64,000 nucleotides of DNA from Aldehydirespirator sp028819505 (GCA_965207755.1 OZ242297.1:1488001-1552000); one strand, 5' to 3'; counted from the first letter of the stretch, positions 1-9,012 are shown. Numbers and translations: made by a program. The notes: generated by a model not told the origin, from the sequence alone.

Positions 1-1
1 C

Positions 2-442
2 ATCGGCGGCAACCCGCGGGCCGCGGGCTTCGCCGGCATCGCGGTGCGGCGCCGGATACTCGTCGTCATGCTGTTCACCGGGGCAATCGCCGGCCTGGGC
101 GGGATGCTCCAGCTGAGCGCCCCGGGGGCGCAGGCCATGAACGCCGGGTTCTCGGCCCAGTTCGGGCTGTCGGGCTTCATCGTGGCCGCTCTGGCCGGCG
201 CCGCGTTCTGGGGCGTGATCGGCGGCGGGCTGTTCATAGCGTCGATGTTCTACGCGGGGATAGTGCTGCAGACCAAGGGCCTGTCGGTGTACATCATCTT
301 CGCCGTCTACGGCGTGATCCTCACCGGCATCGCCCTAGGGGAGATCGCGGCCCGATACCGGGTGGCACGCCGTGACGCCGCCGACGAGTCCGGGGCGGCG
401 GCCGACGAGGCCGTTGCCGCTCGGAAGGGGGCGGGCCCGTGA
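2..442 (+). CDS. ABC transporter permease, C-terminal part (nucleoside/sugar type)
   Basis: The reading frame is open from the window edge, so the N-terminus lies outside. The visible 146 residues begin with the segment IGGNPRAAGFAGI, a cytoplasmic loop characteristic of the branched-chain/ribose/nucleoside permease superfamily (YufP/NupP-like). Two or three hydrophobic membrane segments follow, then a charged Ala/Glu/Arg-rich cytoplasmic tail. The stop overlaps the GTG start of the next permease by 4 bp (GTGA), so the two are translationally coupled and probably form a heterodimeric membrane channel. An adenosine deaminase just downstream suggests the substrate is a nucleoside; this is inference from context, and the ATPase and lipoprotein subunits would lie upstream of the window. 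Confidence 0.85.
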   Translation: MGGNPRAAGFAGIAVRRRILVVMLFTGAIAGLGGMLQLSAPGAQAMNAGFSAQFGLSGFIVAALAGAAFWGVIGGGLFIASMFYAGIVLQTKGLSVYIIFAVYGVILTGIALGEIAARYRVARRDAADESGAAADEAVAARKGAGP

Positions 443-1425
443 TTCTCGCCATCATCGAGAACGCCTTCCTGAGCCTGATCGGCTCGGCCATCCCGGCCAG
501 CGCGGTGGTGATGCTGGCCGCCACCGGGGCCATGCTCGGCGAGCGGGTCGGGGTGCTGAACCTGGGCCAGGAGGGACTCATCGGCATCGGGGCGGTGTAC
601 TCGGTGATCGCGGTGCTGTCGTGGGGAGTGGGGAGCCCCTGGCTGGCCATGCTCATCGGCATGATGGCGGCCGCGGCGGCCGGTCTGATCTTCGCTTTGT
701 GCGTGGTGGCCTTCCGGGCCAGCCAGGTGCTGGTCGGGCTGGCGCTGGCCTTGGGGGGCATCGGCCTGTCCAACCAGCTGGGCGTCAACCGCAACGGCAC
801 GCCCATCCAGACGCTGTTCCGCGAGGTCAACCCGGGCGGCGTCCTCGACGACAACGATGCGGTGTCGGCGTTCTTCTTCCACGATCCGGTCGTTTACATC
901 GCCTACGTCGGGCTGCCGGTGGTGCTGTGGTTCGTGCTGTTCCGCACCCGCCACGGCATGAACATGAAGGCCGTGGGCGAGAACCCGGCCGCGGCCGACG
1001 CGGTGGGCGTCAGCGTCACCGGCTGGCGGATCTTCTACTCGGTGCTGGGCGCGGCGCTGACCGGGGCCGGCGGCGCCTACATGGTGTTGTCGTTCACCCC
1101 CACATGGTCTCCCGACATCGCCCGGGGCCGGGGCTGGGTCGCGCTGGCGGTGGTGATATTCGCGGGTTGGCGGCCGGGGTGGGCTGTGGCCGGGGCCCTG
1201 CTGTACGGATCGATGATCTCGCTCGACACCACCGCCCAGGCCCGGGGCTGGGGCCTGCCGTTCATGGGGGCCAGCGACCTCAGCTTCTTCCTGTCGATGC
1301 TGCCCTACGTCGTCACACTGGTGGCCATCCTCATCCCGGCGGGGGCGGTGAAGCTTGGTAGACGGGTGCGGTCCACCGCCGCGCCGGCCGCGCTGGCCAT
1401 CCCGTACTCGCGCGAGGAGCGCTGA
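439..1425 (+). CDS. ABC transporter permease (nucleoside type, second subunit)
   Basis: This 328-residue, mostly hydrophobic protein has the length and loop pattern of the YufQ/NupQ-like permeases. The N-terminal half contains GERVGVLNLGQEGLIGIGA, the conserved stretch of this subfamily, and a later loop contains MNMKAVGENPAAADAVGV, the equivalent of the NPxAAxxxGI coupling loop. About eight membrane segments can be read. It starts at a GTG that overlaps the preceding permease stop by 4 bp. With the partner permease it should form the membrane channel of an importer; the adenosine deaminase 50 bp downstream makes purine nucleosides the likeliest cargo. The specificity cannot be read from the permease itself. 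Confidence 0.87.
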   Translation: MILAIIENAFLSLIGSAIPASAVVMLAATGAMLGERVGVLNLGQEGLIGIGAVYSVIAVLSWGVGSPWLAMLIGMMAAAAAGLIFALCVVAFRASQVLVGLALALGGIGLSNQLGVNRNGTPIQTLFREVNPGGVLDDNDAVSAFFFHDPVVYIAYVGLPVVLWFVLFRTRHGMNMKAVGENPAAADAVGVSVTGWRIFYSVLGAALTGAGGAYMVLSFTPTWSPDIARGRGWVALAVVIFAGWRPGWAVAGALLYGSMISLDTTAQARGWGLPFMGASDLSFFLSMLPYVVTLVAILIPAGAVKLGRRVRSTAAPAALAIPYSREER

Positions 1426-1474
1426 GCCCGCCGGCCCGGAGCCCAGCCGCGGCCGAGTCAAGGAGACGAGGATC

Positions 1475-2497
1475 ATGACACCAGAAGCGGATCTGGACGG
1501 CTTCGTGCGGGGACTGCCCAAGGCCGAGCTGCACCTGCACATCGAGGGGACCCTCGAGCCGGAGATGCTCTTCGAGCTGGCCGGACGCAACGGGGTCGAG
1601 CTGCCCTTCGCCGACGAGGCCGCCGTCCGGGCCGCCTACTCGTTCACCGACCTCCAGTCGTTCCTGGACATCTACTACCAGGGCGCGGCCGTGCTGCGGA
1701 CCACCCAGGACTTCTACGACCTGATGGCCGCATACCTGCACAGGGCGCACGCAGACGGTGTGCGGCGGGCCGAGATGTTCTTCGACCCGCAGACCCACAC
1801 CGAAAGAGACGTGGGATTCGACGTGTTCATGGAGGGCTTCACCGCGGCGATGGCCGACGCCGAGGCCCAGTGCGGGATCTCCTCCGCGCTCATCATGTGC
1901 TTCCTGCGGCACCTCGGCGGCGGAGCCGCCTGCGAGACGTTCCGGGCCGCCGAGGGCTGGCTGGACAGCATCATCGGCGTGGGGCTCGACAGCTCCGAGG
2001 TGGACCATCCGCCCGAGGACTTCGCCGAGGCCTACGCCATGGCCCGGGCCGCCGGTCTGCGCCCGGTCGCCCACGCCGGCGAGGAGGGGCCGCCCGCCTA
2101 CATCACCGGCGCCCTCGACGCGCTCGGCGCGGAGCGGATCGACCACGGAGTGCGCTGCACCGAGGATCCCGACCTGGTGGCCCGGCTGGTGGCCGAGCAG
2201 ACGCCGCTGACGGTGTGCCCGCTGTCGAACCTTGCCCTGTGCGTGGTCGGCGATCTGGCCGATCACAACCTCAAGCGCCTGCTCGACGCCGGGCTCAAGG
2301 TCACCATCAACTCCGACGACCCCGCCTACTTCGGCGGTTACGTGGCCGACAACTACCTGGCGGCAGCGGCCGCCCTCGGCCTCTCGCGACAGGAGTTGGC
2401 CCGCTGTGCCCGCAACAGCCTCGAGGCCAGCTTCGCGCCCGAGGCCCGGAAGCAGGCCTGGGTGAACGAGCTGGACGCCTACACGGGCTCCGCCTGA
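1475..2497 (+). CDS. add: adenosine deaminase
   Basis: A 340-residue member of the adenosine/AMP deaminase superfamily, which hydrolyses adenosine (or a related purine nucleoside or base) to inosine and ammonia using one zinc ion. The zinc and catalytic motifs are all visible: LPKAELHLHIEGT near residues 15-27 (HxH), HAGEEG with the third histidine and the catalytic glutamate, RIDHGVR, and NSDDPAYF with the metal-binding aspartate. The frame is open further upstream, but the ATG at 1475 follows AAGGAGACGAG and gives the family's usual N-terminus. It sits directly behind two nucleoside-type permeases, consistent with import followed by deamination. Some relatives act on adenine or other purines, so the exact substrate is not settled. 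Confidence 0.9.
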   Translation: MTPEADLDGFVRGLPKAELHLHIEGTLEPEMLFELAGRNGVELPFADEAAVRAAYSFTDLQSFLDIYYQGAAVLRTTQDFYDLMAAYLHRAHADGVRRAEMFFDPQTHTERDVGFDVFMEGFTAAMADAEAQCGISSALIMCFLRHLGGGAACETFRAAEGWLDSIIGVGLDSSEVDHPPEDFAEAYAMARAAGLRPVAHAGEEGPPAYITGALDALGAERIDHGVRCTEDPDLVARLVAEQTPLTVCPLSNLALCVVGDLADHNLKRLLDAGLKVTINSDDPAYFGGYVADNYLAAAAALGLSRQELARCARNSLEASFAPEARKQAWVNELDAYTGSA

Positions 2498-2570
2498 TGA
2501 TCGTGGGCGGATCTGGTGGCGTGCCGATCTTCGTCTACTGTGGCCATTGCGAGCGCGAGCGGAGGCTGTC

Positions 2571-3467
2571 ATGACAATGGCTGAGACCGGCATCCGGGGC
2601 TGTTCCGATCCGGTGATCCTGAATCAGTGGCACGCGGTGGCCGATCTCGACGAGATCCGCCGCGGCCCGCTGCACACCCTGCTGCTGGGCGAGCCGCTGG
2701 TTTGCCGGATCGACGATGACGGCACAGCTCGGGCTGAGGCCCCGCCCAACGGCGAACTGGAGGTTCGCACCGACTACGGCTTCGTTTGGACGACTCTGGG
2801 GGCGCCCGACGGCGGCGTGTTCGCCGTCCCCGAGACCGACGAGGACGATCGGCGCACTCTCAACGCCGTGACCGTCGGCATCGACGTCTCCGCCCCCCGT
2901 GCGGTGGAGAACTTCCTGGACATGGCCCACTTCCCCTACGTGCATACGGGAATGCTCGGAGAGGAGCCCCACACCGAGGTGGCCGAGTACCGGGTCGAGG
3001 AGCGCGACGGGGAGCTATGGGCCTTCGACTGCGCCTTCTACCAGCCGCGCGCCGCCGCGTCGTCCTCTCAGGCGGTGCTGGCCGACTACATCTACCGGGT
3101 GCCCCATCCCTACGCCGCCATGCTGTACAAGTCGTCGCCGGCCGACGCCGAGAGGCTCGACGCCATCGGCATCTTCATCCATCCCCTCACCGACACCCGG
3201 ATCAGGGCCCACCTGTTCCTCAGCGTGCTCGACGATGTGAGCACCGATCAGGAGATCCGCTGGTTCCAGCAGAACATAATCGGCCAGGACAAGCCCATCC
3301 TCGAGAACCAGCACCCCAAGCTGCTGCCGCTCGATCCGCGGGCCGAGACCCCGATCCGGGCCGACCGCTCAGCGATCGCCTACCGGCGCTGGCTAAGCCG
3401 CCTCGGCGTGACCTACGGAGTGATCCCCGCCGGAGCCACTGCCGGGTTCCAGAGTTCTGCGTCGTGA
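2571..3467 (+). CDS. aromatic-ring-hydroxylase-like protein without a Rieske domain
   Basis: The 298-residue protein aligns by eye to the alpha subunit of Rieske-type oxygenases. It opens with DPVILNQWHAVADL and LLLGEPLVCR, the lead-in to the iron-sulphur domain, and resumes with DYGFVWTTLG, the exit from it. The catalytic domain is present, with the mononuclear-iron motif DMAHFPYVH (D117, H120, H125) and QDKPILENQ (candidate third ligand D240). Between residues about 47 and 62, where the CxH...CxxH cluster-binding segment should lie, there are only about 15 residues with no Cys or His. The frame is intact, so this is not an obvious frameshift. Start chosen at the ATG preceded by GGAGG at 2561-2565. 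Without its 2Fe-2S cluster it cannot receive electrons in the usual way; its role is unknown. Confidence 0.75.
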   Translation: MTMAETGIRGCSDPVILNQWHAVADLDEIRRGPLHTLLLGEPLVCRIDDDGTARAEAPPNGELEVRTDYGFVWTTLGAPDGGVFAVPETDEDDRRTLNAVTVGIDVSAPRAVENFLDMAHFPYVHTGMLGEEPHTEVAEYRVEERDGELWAFDCAFYQPRAAASSSQAVLADYIYRVPHPYAAMLYKSSPADAERLDAIGIFIHPLTDTRIRAHLFLSVLDDVSTDQEIRWFQQNIIGQDKPILENQHPKLLPLDPRAETPIRADRSAIAYRRWLSRLGVTYGVIPAGATAGFQSSAS

Positions 3468-3728
3468 CGCCGGGGTTCGGCGACAGGCCGGCCGTCTGCG
3501 TCGCATCGAAGCGGCGTTGGACGGCCCGACGCCGCCGCGCCGCCGAGGCTCAGCCGGCTGATCGGGACTGCCGGCACTCTGTTCGCGGACGGAGGATGGC
3601 GCGCCGGTCGGACCGGCCGCGACAGAGCCGGGCCCTACAGCGGCAGAGCCGGGCCCTACAGCGGCAGTGCGCGGCGGCAGGCTTCGGACGTGACGATCAG
3701 AACCGCGGCCTGGAGACAGAGCCGGGCC
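3468..3728. other. intergenic region with direct repeats
   Basis: No gene is seen in these 261 bases. The right half contains copies of the 3' end of the neighbouring minus-strand gene (see the repeat entry 3623-3760). The two flanking genes converge here, so the gap may also hold terminators, but I see no clear hairpin followed by T residues. Confidence 0.5.
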
Positions 3729-3760
3729 TTACAGTGGCAGTCCGCGGCGGCAGGCTTCGG
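3623..3760. repeat. direct repeats of a gene 3' end (44 bp)
   Basis: A 44-bp unit beginning CAGAGCCGGGCC and ending GCAGGCTTCGG occurs at 3644-3687 and again, with a few changes, at 3717-3760; the first 21 bases also occur at 3623-3643. The rightmost copy covers the stop and last codons of the minus-strand gene ending at 3729. The extra copies are therefore duplicated fragments of that gene's 3' end left in the intergenic region. Confidence 0.7.
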
Positions 3761-6698
3761 CTTCGCGGTCGTGGATTCCCGCTTCGTGTTCGTAGGCGCG
3801 GGCCAGGTCGGAGAAGATCGCCGCGGTGCGGGGCCACTGGCAGTAGTGGCGGGCTCTTTGCTTGAAGCCGGTGTCGAGCGCCTCGCGGTGGCGGTCGAGC
3901 ACGTCCAGGAGGGTGGTCAGGTGCAGGCCGGAGGCGTGTGTGTACCACGAGGCGGGCAAGGACTGCTCGACGAGCTGCTCGAGGCACGCCGCGGCCTCTT
4001 GGGCGAACTCGGGACGGGACTTGTGGTGCGCGGTGCCCAGCGACAGCAGGATTGTCGCCTGCTCGCATCTCCACGCCCCGCGAAGCCGCCCCGCGATTTC
4101 GACCAGCTCACCCGTGTCCTCGGGGACTCCCACATCGCCGTAGCCGACCCGGGCCCAGTACTCGGCGGCGACCTCGCCGCCGAACCCGTCGACACGGCTC
4201 CAGGCTCGTTCCTGCGGCGGCGGAGACCGCAGCAGATCGGCTACGACCCGCGGCGGCGGCGCAGAGTCCGTGAGCAGCTGCTCCAGGCCGTCCCATCCGA
4301 ATTCGGCGAATCTGTGGCCGAAGTAGGCCAGCGCGGCCTGTGTCACCGCTCCGGGCGCCGCATCCATCGACGCGAGCACGGCCTCGTCCAGGGATGGGTC
4401 GCGGCTGGCCAAGGCGACGCCGACCGCGCCCGGCAGTTCGACCGTGCCAGCGAACTCGAGGACCGACTCGACTCCGCCGTCGGCAAGGACGGCCGCGACA
4501 GCGTCAGCCTGCTTCAGCGCGAGAGCATGGTGGAATGCCTCCCATCCGTCTGCGGCGCTGACGCCGTCGTCGAGCATCGGACCGGAAGCGAACAGCCAGC
4601 CGTGTTCGACGGCGTGATCGGCAGGTCGGAGCAGGCCCAGAAGTCGGTCGAGATCAGCGAGTTCGGCTTCTGGCAGCGCCCAGCAGGCGTCGCCTAGCCG
4701 GCGGTGGTCGGTCACGAGGCCGTGCAGCTTGGGCCACACCGTCGACTTGAACGCCTCGCCTAGGTCGGAGGCCAAGCGGCTCAGAGTCTCGACCAGCACC
4801 TTGCGGCTGGCCGCGGGCAGGCTCGCCGACAAGTTGAAGGAATGATCGAGCAGTTCGACCCACCGACTGGCGTCGCGACCAACGTCGGCGAGCAGCATCT
4901 CGCTGATCGCCTCGACCGAGCGGCTCCTCTCGGCGCGGGTGACGCCAAGCCTGTGCTGTCCCCAGTCGCGGTAAGCGGGTCCGCCGATCGGCAGCTGCAT
5001 GGCATCGGCTGTGGGCATCATCGACAGCATCAGGTCCCAGGCCACATCGGGGTGGTTGCGGCGCGTCGAGCGGATCGCGCTGAGGCGCGCCTCGATGCCT
5101 GCGCTGGTGTACGGCAGCCATGGGCACATGATCGAGGCGAGACTCTGGGCCGGTCGCTTCGACGAGACGTTGCCCGGATCGATCCGCGCGAGGCGCGCGA
5201 GCAGATCAACCGCAAGGACCATGTGATCGGGCGACCATGCTGCTGCCTCCAGCGCTTCCAGTACCCGCAGGTGCGGCGACGGTCCGGGGATGCTCACCTC
5301 GTCGGATCGCCGGTCCGCGAACATCGCCTCTGCGAAGGCGTGTTGGCCCGACAGGCAGCTTCGAAGACTCTGCAGGACCGCCTCCGGTTCGGCCTCCGCC
5401 AATAGCGGCAGGACTTCGGCCACCGCGTGCCATGTCCGCGCGGTCGGGTCGTCGCTCGCGGCCCGGAGCACTCTCCACACGATGTCGGCTGCGGCGCTGG
5501 AGGAAGCCGACACCGATCCGTGCAGCGTCGGGGGCCTGCTCCCGAGCAGCGCGAGCGTGGTCGCGACGCCTGACTTGATCTGGGGCGAGAACCTCGATCT
5601 GGTCCCGTCCAATCTGGCTCGGAGGCGCTCGTCGCCGGCCAATTCCCAGAGCGGATCAGGCTCGGTCAGCACCTCGAACGCCATGTCGCCGAACGCCTTA
5701 ATGTCGTCGCCGGTGAGATGCCCGTCGAGCAGCAGCCAGGCGTCTTCGGGCGACACCGCGTGCCACCTGTCGGCGGTCTGGAGCATGGGCGCATCGCCGG
5801 TGTCGAGGCCGCGCAGCACCTCGATGGCCTCGTCATAGGGGCGCCCTGCGAGCCTCTCGACCACTCGGCGGTCGCCGTCCCGGCTGTGGTCCCAGCCGCC
5901 GAGCAGCAGGCAGCGCCTCACTGAGCGGTCGACGCTGCCGGACATCCAGCCGGGTCGGAACAACTCGGGCTGCTTCGCGAGGGTGCGGCGCACCGCCATC
6001 AGGCTCATCCGGGCGAGCGAGCCCAGCCGGCGCGCTTCGGCGTGCTCCACCCCCGAGGCTTCGAACAGCTGGGCGGCATGATCGGAGTCCACCGGCCCGA
6101 GCACGACCTCGGCTTGCGATGCACCCGGGACTGCCACGATCATGCGATGACGGCTTCCGGCGGGCAAGTGCCGGGCGAACTCGGCCGAGGGCACGAGAAC
6201 GGTGAGGGGCGGCCGGCGCGAATCCGCCGCCGCGGTCGCTTCGGCTGCCAGGAGCCGCGGCGCACTGTCGTGATCCTCGACGTAGAGCACATCGGCGGGG
6301 GAATCCGATCCATCAGGCGGCGCAAGCACCGCGGCGACGAAGGCGATGATCTCGTCGCGGTGCATCCGGCCGCCGACGGTTATGGCGCCGCCGCGACGCT
6401 GTCCGCAGCGGTCGCGCAACTTTCCAGCCTCGCGTTGGCGTCCGGCCAGCACGATCCCTGAGTCCAGCGCCGGCGACGCCGAATCCAGCCACTGCGCCCA
6501 CCACGACGACAGCAGGCTGATGCCCGCGACCGGCTCGCCCATCAGTTCGCGCAACCAGACCGTCGTCTGGGGGGCGCACTCGAGCCAGGCCTCAAGATCG
6601 TCGACGTTGAGGGCGCGCACCTTGCGGAAGTCTCTCAGCGCCCCCATCGCCTGCTCGAAGTCTCGCTTCTTGGTCCACGGGGCGCAGACCACCCCCAC
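3729..6698 (-). CDS. large helical-repeat protein of unknown function, 5'-disrupted
   Basis: A 989-residue open frame starting at a GTG. The N-terminal part (WLECAPQTTVWLRELMG, then SLLSSWWAQWLDSASP and GIVLAGR) resembles large uncharacterised actinobacterial proteins that carry a WLEQAPxVxxW-type segment after a nuclease-like N-terminal domain. That family resemblance is from memory and unverified. The remaining 700 residues are leucine/alanine-rich helices like an ARM or HEAT array, with no Walker, nuclease or methylase motif. The frame stays open upstream of the GTG (residues read GRIRGKRVGQLPQEQRRGLAYV), so the true N-terminus is probably further up and was separated by a frameshift near 6750-6775 (next entry). 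It is transcribed away from two DNA methyltransferase genes and may belong to the same defence island. Confidence 0.55.
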   Translation of the reverse strand: MGVVCAPWTKKRDFEQAMGALRDFRKVRALNVDDLEAWLECAPQTTVWLRELMGEPVAGISLLSSWWAQWLDSASPALDSGIVLAGRQREAGKLRDRCGQRRGGAITVGGRMHRDEIIAFVAAVLAPPDGSDSPADVLYVEDHDSAPRLLAAEATAAADSRRPPLTVLVPSAEFARHLPAGSRHRMIVAVPGASQAEVVLGPVDSDHAAQLFEASGVEHAEARRLGSLARMSLMAVRRTLAKQPELFRPGWMSGSVDRSVRRCLLLGGWDHSRDGDRRVVERLAGRPYDEAIEVLRGLDTGDAPMLQTADRWHAVSPEDAWLLLDGHLTGDDIKAFGDMAFEVLTEPDPLWELAGDERLRARLDGTRSRFSPQIKSGVATTLALLGSRPPTLHGSVSASSSAAADIVWRVLRAASDDPTARTWHAVAEVLPLLAEAEPEAVLQSLRSCLSGQHAFAEAMFADRRSDEVSIPGPSPHLRVLEALEAAAWSPDHMVLAVDLLARLARIDPGNVSSKRPAQSLASIMCPWLPYTSAGIEARLSAIRSTRRNHPDVAWDLMLSMMPTADAMQLPIGGPAYRDWGQHRLGVTRAERSRSVEAISEMLLADVGRDASRWVELLDHSFNLSASLPAASRKVLVETLSRLASDLGEAFKSTVWPKLHGLVTDHRRLGDACWALPEAELADLDRLLGLLRPADHAVEHGWLFASGPMLDDGVSAADGWEAFHHALALKQADAVAAVLADGGVESVLEFAGTVELPGAVGVALASRDPSLDEAVLASMDAAPGAVTQAALAYFGHRFAEFGWDGLEQLLTDSAPPPRVVADLLRSPPPQERAWSRVDGFGGEVAAEYWARVGYGDVGVPEDTGELVEIAGRLRGAWRCEQATILLSLGTAHHKSRPEFAQEAAACLEQLVEQSLPASWYTHASGLHLTTLLDVLDRHREALDTGFKQRARHYCQWPRTAAIFSDLARAYEHEAGIHDREAEACRRGLPL

Positions 6699-7000
6699 AT
6701 AGGCGAGGCCGCGGCGCTGCTCCTGCGGAAGTTGCCCGACCCGCTTGCCTCGAATTCTCCCGCAGCCCGCACCGGGCCGCCTCCGACGAGCACGGCGTGA
6801 GAGATGTGCTCGCCCATCGCTTCGCGGAGCGCCACGAGCAGCCGGTCGCCGGAGACCGCGTAGATCATGCGTCTTCCTTGCGCCGCCATCTCGCTGAGAT
6901 TGTCGCTGGTGGCCTCGACAGGCACCACCCCGGCGCGGCGGGCGGTATCGAGTTCATCCGGCAGGCTCTCCGGGTGGAGATTGTCGTAGCAGCGCGGCAC
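6699..7000 (-). pseudogene. probable N-terminal part of the preceding gene in another frame
   Basis: A 121-codon frame starting at GTG 7000 encodes a plausible protein beginning (YDNLHPESLPDEL, then RRMIYAVSGDRLLVALREA and SHAVLVGGGPVRA). It then changes to a Ser/Arg-rich tail of low plausibility and ends at 6635. The downstream reading frame becomes protein-like just where this one stops being so, near 6750-6775. The simplest reading is one gene of about 1,090 codons with a one-base indel. That could be a natural inactivating mutation, a sequencing error or programmed frameshifting. Two overlapping separate genes are less likely. The frame overlaps the downstream entry at 6635-6698. Confidence 0.5.
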
Positions 7001-7401
7001 GCATGTCTTTGTATCAGCATCATTTACATGATATGCGATTGATCTAAAGCTCTCAACAAGGCGATGAAACTGCCCGAGACTGCCAACGCGCGGGCGGGGC
7101 CTTCAGTCGCGGAAATAGATTGCTGTTGTATTGTGGGGGCGGTTGGGGCATTGCCCTGCCGGTGCCGCCGGATGGCGGGGCCGCGGAGGGCCGGCTGGAG
7201 GCCACTGCAAATTACAACACTGGCATTTCAGCCCGGCGCACAGTAGATTGACGATGTGGCGTGCGAGCCTCCCTGCTGCGAGGATCCTCGGACTCCGGGG
7301 CCGGTGTCCCATAGGACGTGTAGTTTCTTGCCGGTGACTCTCGACGGCCTCCCGATCATGCCGAGCAGCCACGCGGGCAGCGTCCGCCGGCCTGACGGGC
7401 C
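7001..7401. promoter_or_regulatory. divergent intergenic region before the methyltransferase genes
   Basis: A 400-bp gap between the minus-strand large protein and the plus-strand methyltransferase. Bases 7010-7060 are markedly richer in A+T than the surroundings and contain an imperfect palindrome, CATCAT-TTAC-ATGATA near 7019-7034, a candidate operator or promoter for the leftward gene. A second A+T-rich patch lies at 7200-7250 (AAATTACAACACTGG). No gene or RNA was recognised. Confidence 0.35.
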
Positions 7402-8937
7402 GTGACCGCGCCGAACGGGCGCCGGCGCAGCACGTCGACGTCCAACTTCGGCGCTGGCCGGCGCGAGGCGCACGACGCCTCGGCGTTCTATGAGCGGTTC
7501 CCGACGCCGGACATCTGCGACGACGACAGGATCGAGCCCCATGCGAGCACCGACCGCCTGTGGGTGGGCGACGCCCGAGACATGGACGCCTGCGGCGACG
7601 TAGCCGACGACTCCGTCGCGCTGGTCGTGACCTCGCCGCCGTACTACGCCGGCAAGGAGTACGAGCAGGCCGTGGGGCACGGCCACGTCCCCGGCAGCTA
7701 TGTCGACTATCTGAAGATGCTGGAGGACGTCTTCAGGGAGTGCGTACGCAAACTGGAGCCTGGCGGGCGCATCGCGGTGAACGTCGCCAACCTGGGGCGA
7801 CGCCCGTACCGCTCCCTGTCCGCCGACGTGATCGCGATACTGCAGGACCGCCTGCGGCTGCTGCTGCGCGGCGAGGTGATCTGGCAGAAGGGCAGAGGCG
7901 CCACCGGCAGCTGCGCGTGGGGCAGCTTCCAGCAGCCCGGCAATCCCGTGCTGCGAGACCTCACCGAGCGGGTGGTGATCGCGTCGAAGGGCCGTTTCGA
8001 CCGGGCGCTCTCGGCCGCGGAACGCTCCGAGCGGGGCCGTCCCTCGGCCGGTTCCGCCCACGTCGACGAGTTCATGGAGGCCACGCTCGACGTGTGGGAG
8101 ATACCGCCGGAGTCGGCCACCCGGGTCGGGCATCCGGCGCCGTTCCCGGTGGAGCTGCCCAAACGGCTGATCGAGCTCTACACCTACCGCGGCGACTTGA
8201 TCCTCGACCCGTTCGCCGGGGCAGGCACGACGGCGGTCGCCGCGGTGCGCACCGGCCGCCGCTACGTCGGCTTCGACACCGACGCCTCGTACATCGGCCT
8301 GGCCGAACAGCGGATCGCCGAAGAGCGGCAGCGCATCGAGGAACGATCCGATGAGCTGGGCTGGCCGGTGACCGTGCCCCCTCCGGCTGAGCGCAGCAGC
8401 GACCGGCAGTTCCTTGCGGAACTCGCCGACTCGCCGGCCGCGTCGAACGGCACATCTCCGCGCCCCGTCGCCGGCCCGGACCCCGGCGAGGCCGACGACT
8501 TCCAGGCGAGGGCAGGCCGAGAGGGCCGAAAGGCCCAGGTGATGGCCAGGACGCTGCTGATCCAGTGCGGCTTCAGCGTCATCGGGGAGAAGGTGAAGAA
8601 GCCCTGCGGCGTGGAGGTCAACTTCGAGGCCATCGACCGGGCGGGCCGCAAGTGGTTCTTCGACGTGTCGGGGGCGTTCAGCGTCACCCAGCGGCCCGGG
8701 CTGCGCCGCACCGACACTCTCTGGAAGGCGCTCGGCAAGGCGGCCGCCCTGCACTCGACGGAGCCGGCGACCCCCGTCGTGCTGCTGACCACGGACCGGC
8801 CCGCGCCCAACAGCGCCGGGCACCGTGCGCTCAAGGCCCTCACCGGTCCCGGGAAGCCGGTACGTGCGGTCATCGGGATGCTCTCATCCGACGACCGGGA
8901 AAGACTCGCGGCCCTCGCCAACGATCCGGACGCATGA
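7402..8937 (+). CDS. beta-class DNA methyltransferase with C-terminal nuclease-like domain
   Basis: A 511-residue site-specific DNA methyltransferase that should transfer a methyl group from S-adenosylmethionine to an exocyclic amino group (m4C or m6A). The catalytic motif TSPPYYAG (about residues 77-84) precedes the AdoMet motif LDPFAGAGTTAVAA (about residues 270-284); this order defines the beta class, and the TSPPY form is most common in m4C enzymes. Residues 375-511 form an added domain with the pattern VEVNFEAIDRAGRKWFFDVSG, reminiscent of a PD-(D/E)xK fold but with DVS (D421) where ExK is expected. This domain could be a cognate nuclease, a degenerate one or a DNA-recognition module. 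Start is a GTG. A DUF1156 methyltransferase follows after 75 bp. Confidence 0.8.
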   Translation: MTAPNGRRRSTSTSNFGAGRREAHDASAFYERFPTPDICDDDRIEPHASTDRLWVGDARDMDACGDVADDSVALVVTSPPYYAGKEYEQAVGHGHVPGSYVDYLKMLEDVFRECVRKLEPGGRIAVNVANLGRRPYRSLSADVIAILQDRLRLLLRGEVIWQKGRGATGSCAWGSFQQPGNPVLRDLTERVVIASKGRFDRALSAAERSERGRPSAGSAHVDEFMEATLDVWEIPPESATRVGHPAPFPVELPKRLIELYTYRGDLILDPFAGAGTTAVAAVRTGRRYVGFDTDASYIGLAEQRIAEERQRIEERSDELGWPVTVPPPAERSSDRQFLAELADSPAASNGTSPRPVAGPDPGEADDFQARAGREGRKAQVMARTLLIQCGFSVIGEKVKKPCGVEVNFEAIDRAGRKWFFDVSGAFSVTQRPGLRRTDTLWKALGKAAALHSTEPATPVVLLTTDRPAPNSAGHRALKALTGPGKPVRAVIGMLSSDDRERLAALANDPDA

Positions 8938-9012
8938 GCCGGCGAGCAGGAGCCCCTCCCTCCTGACCGTCTCGCTACGTGCCCGTAGGCGCCGCGGCTA
9001 CCGTGGCGGACA

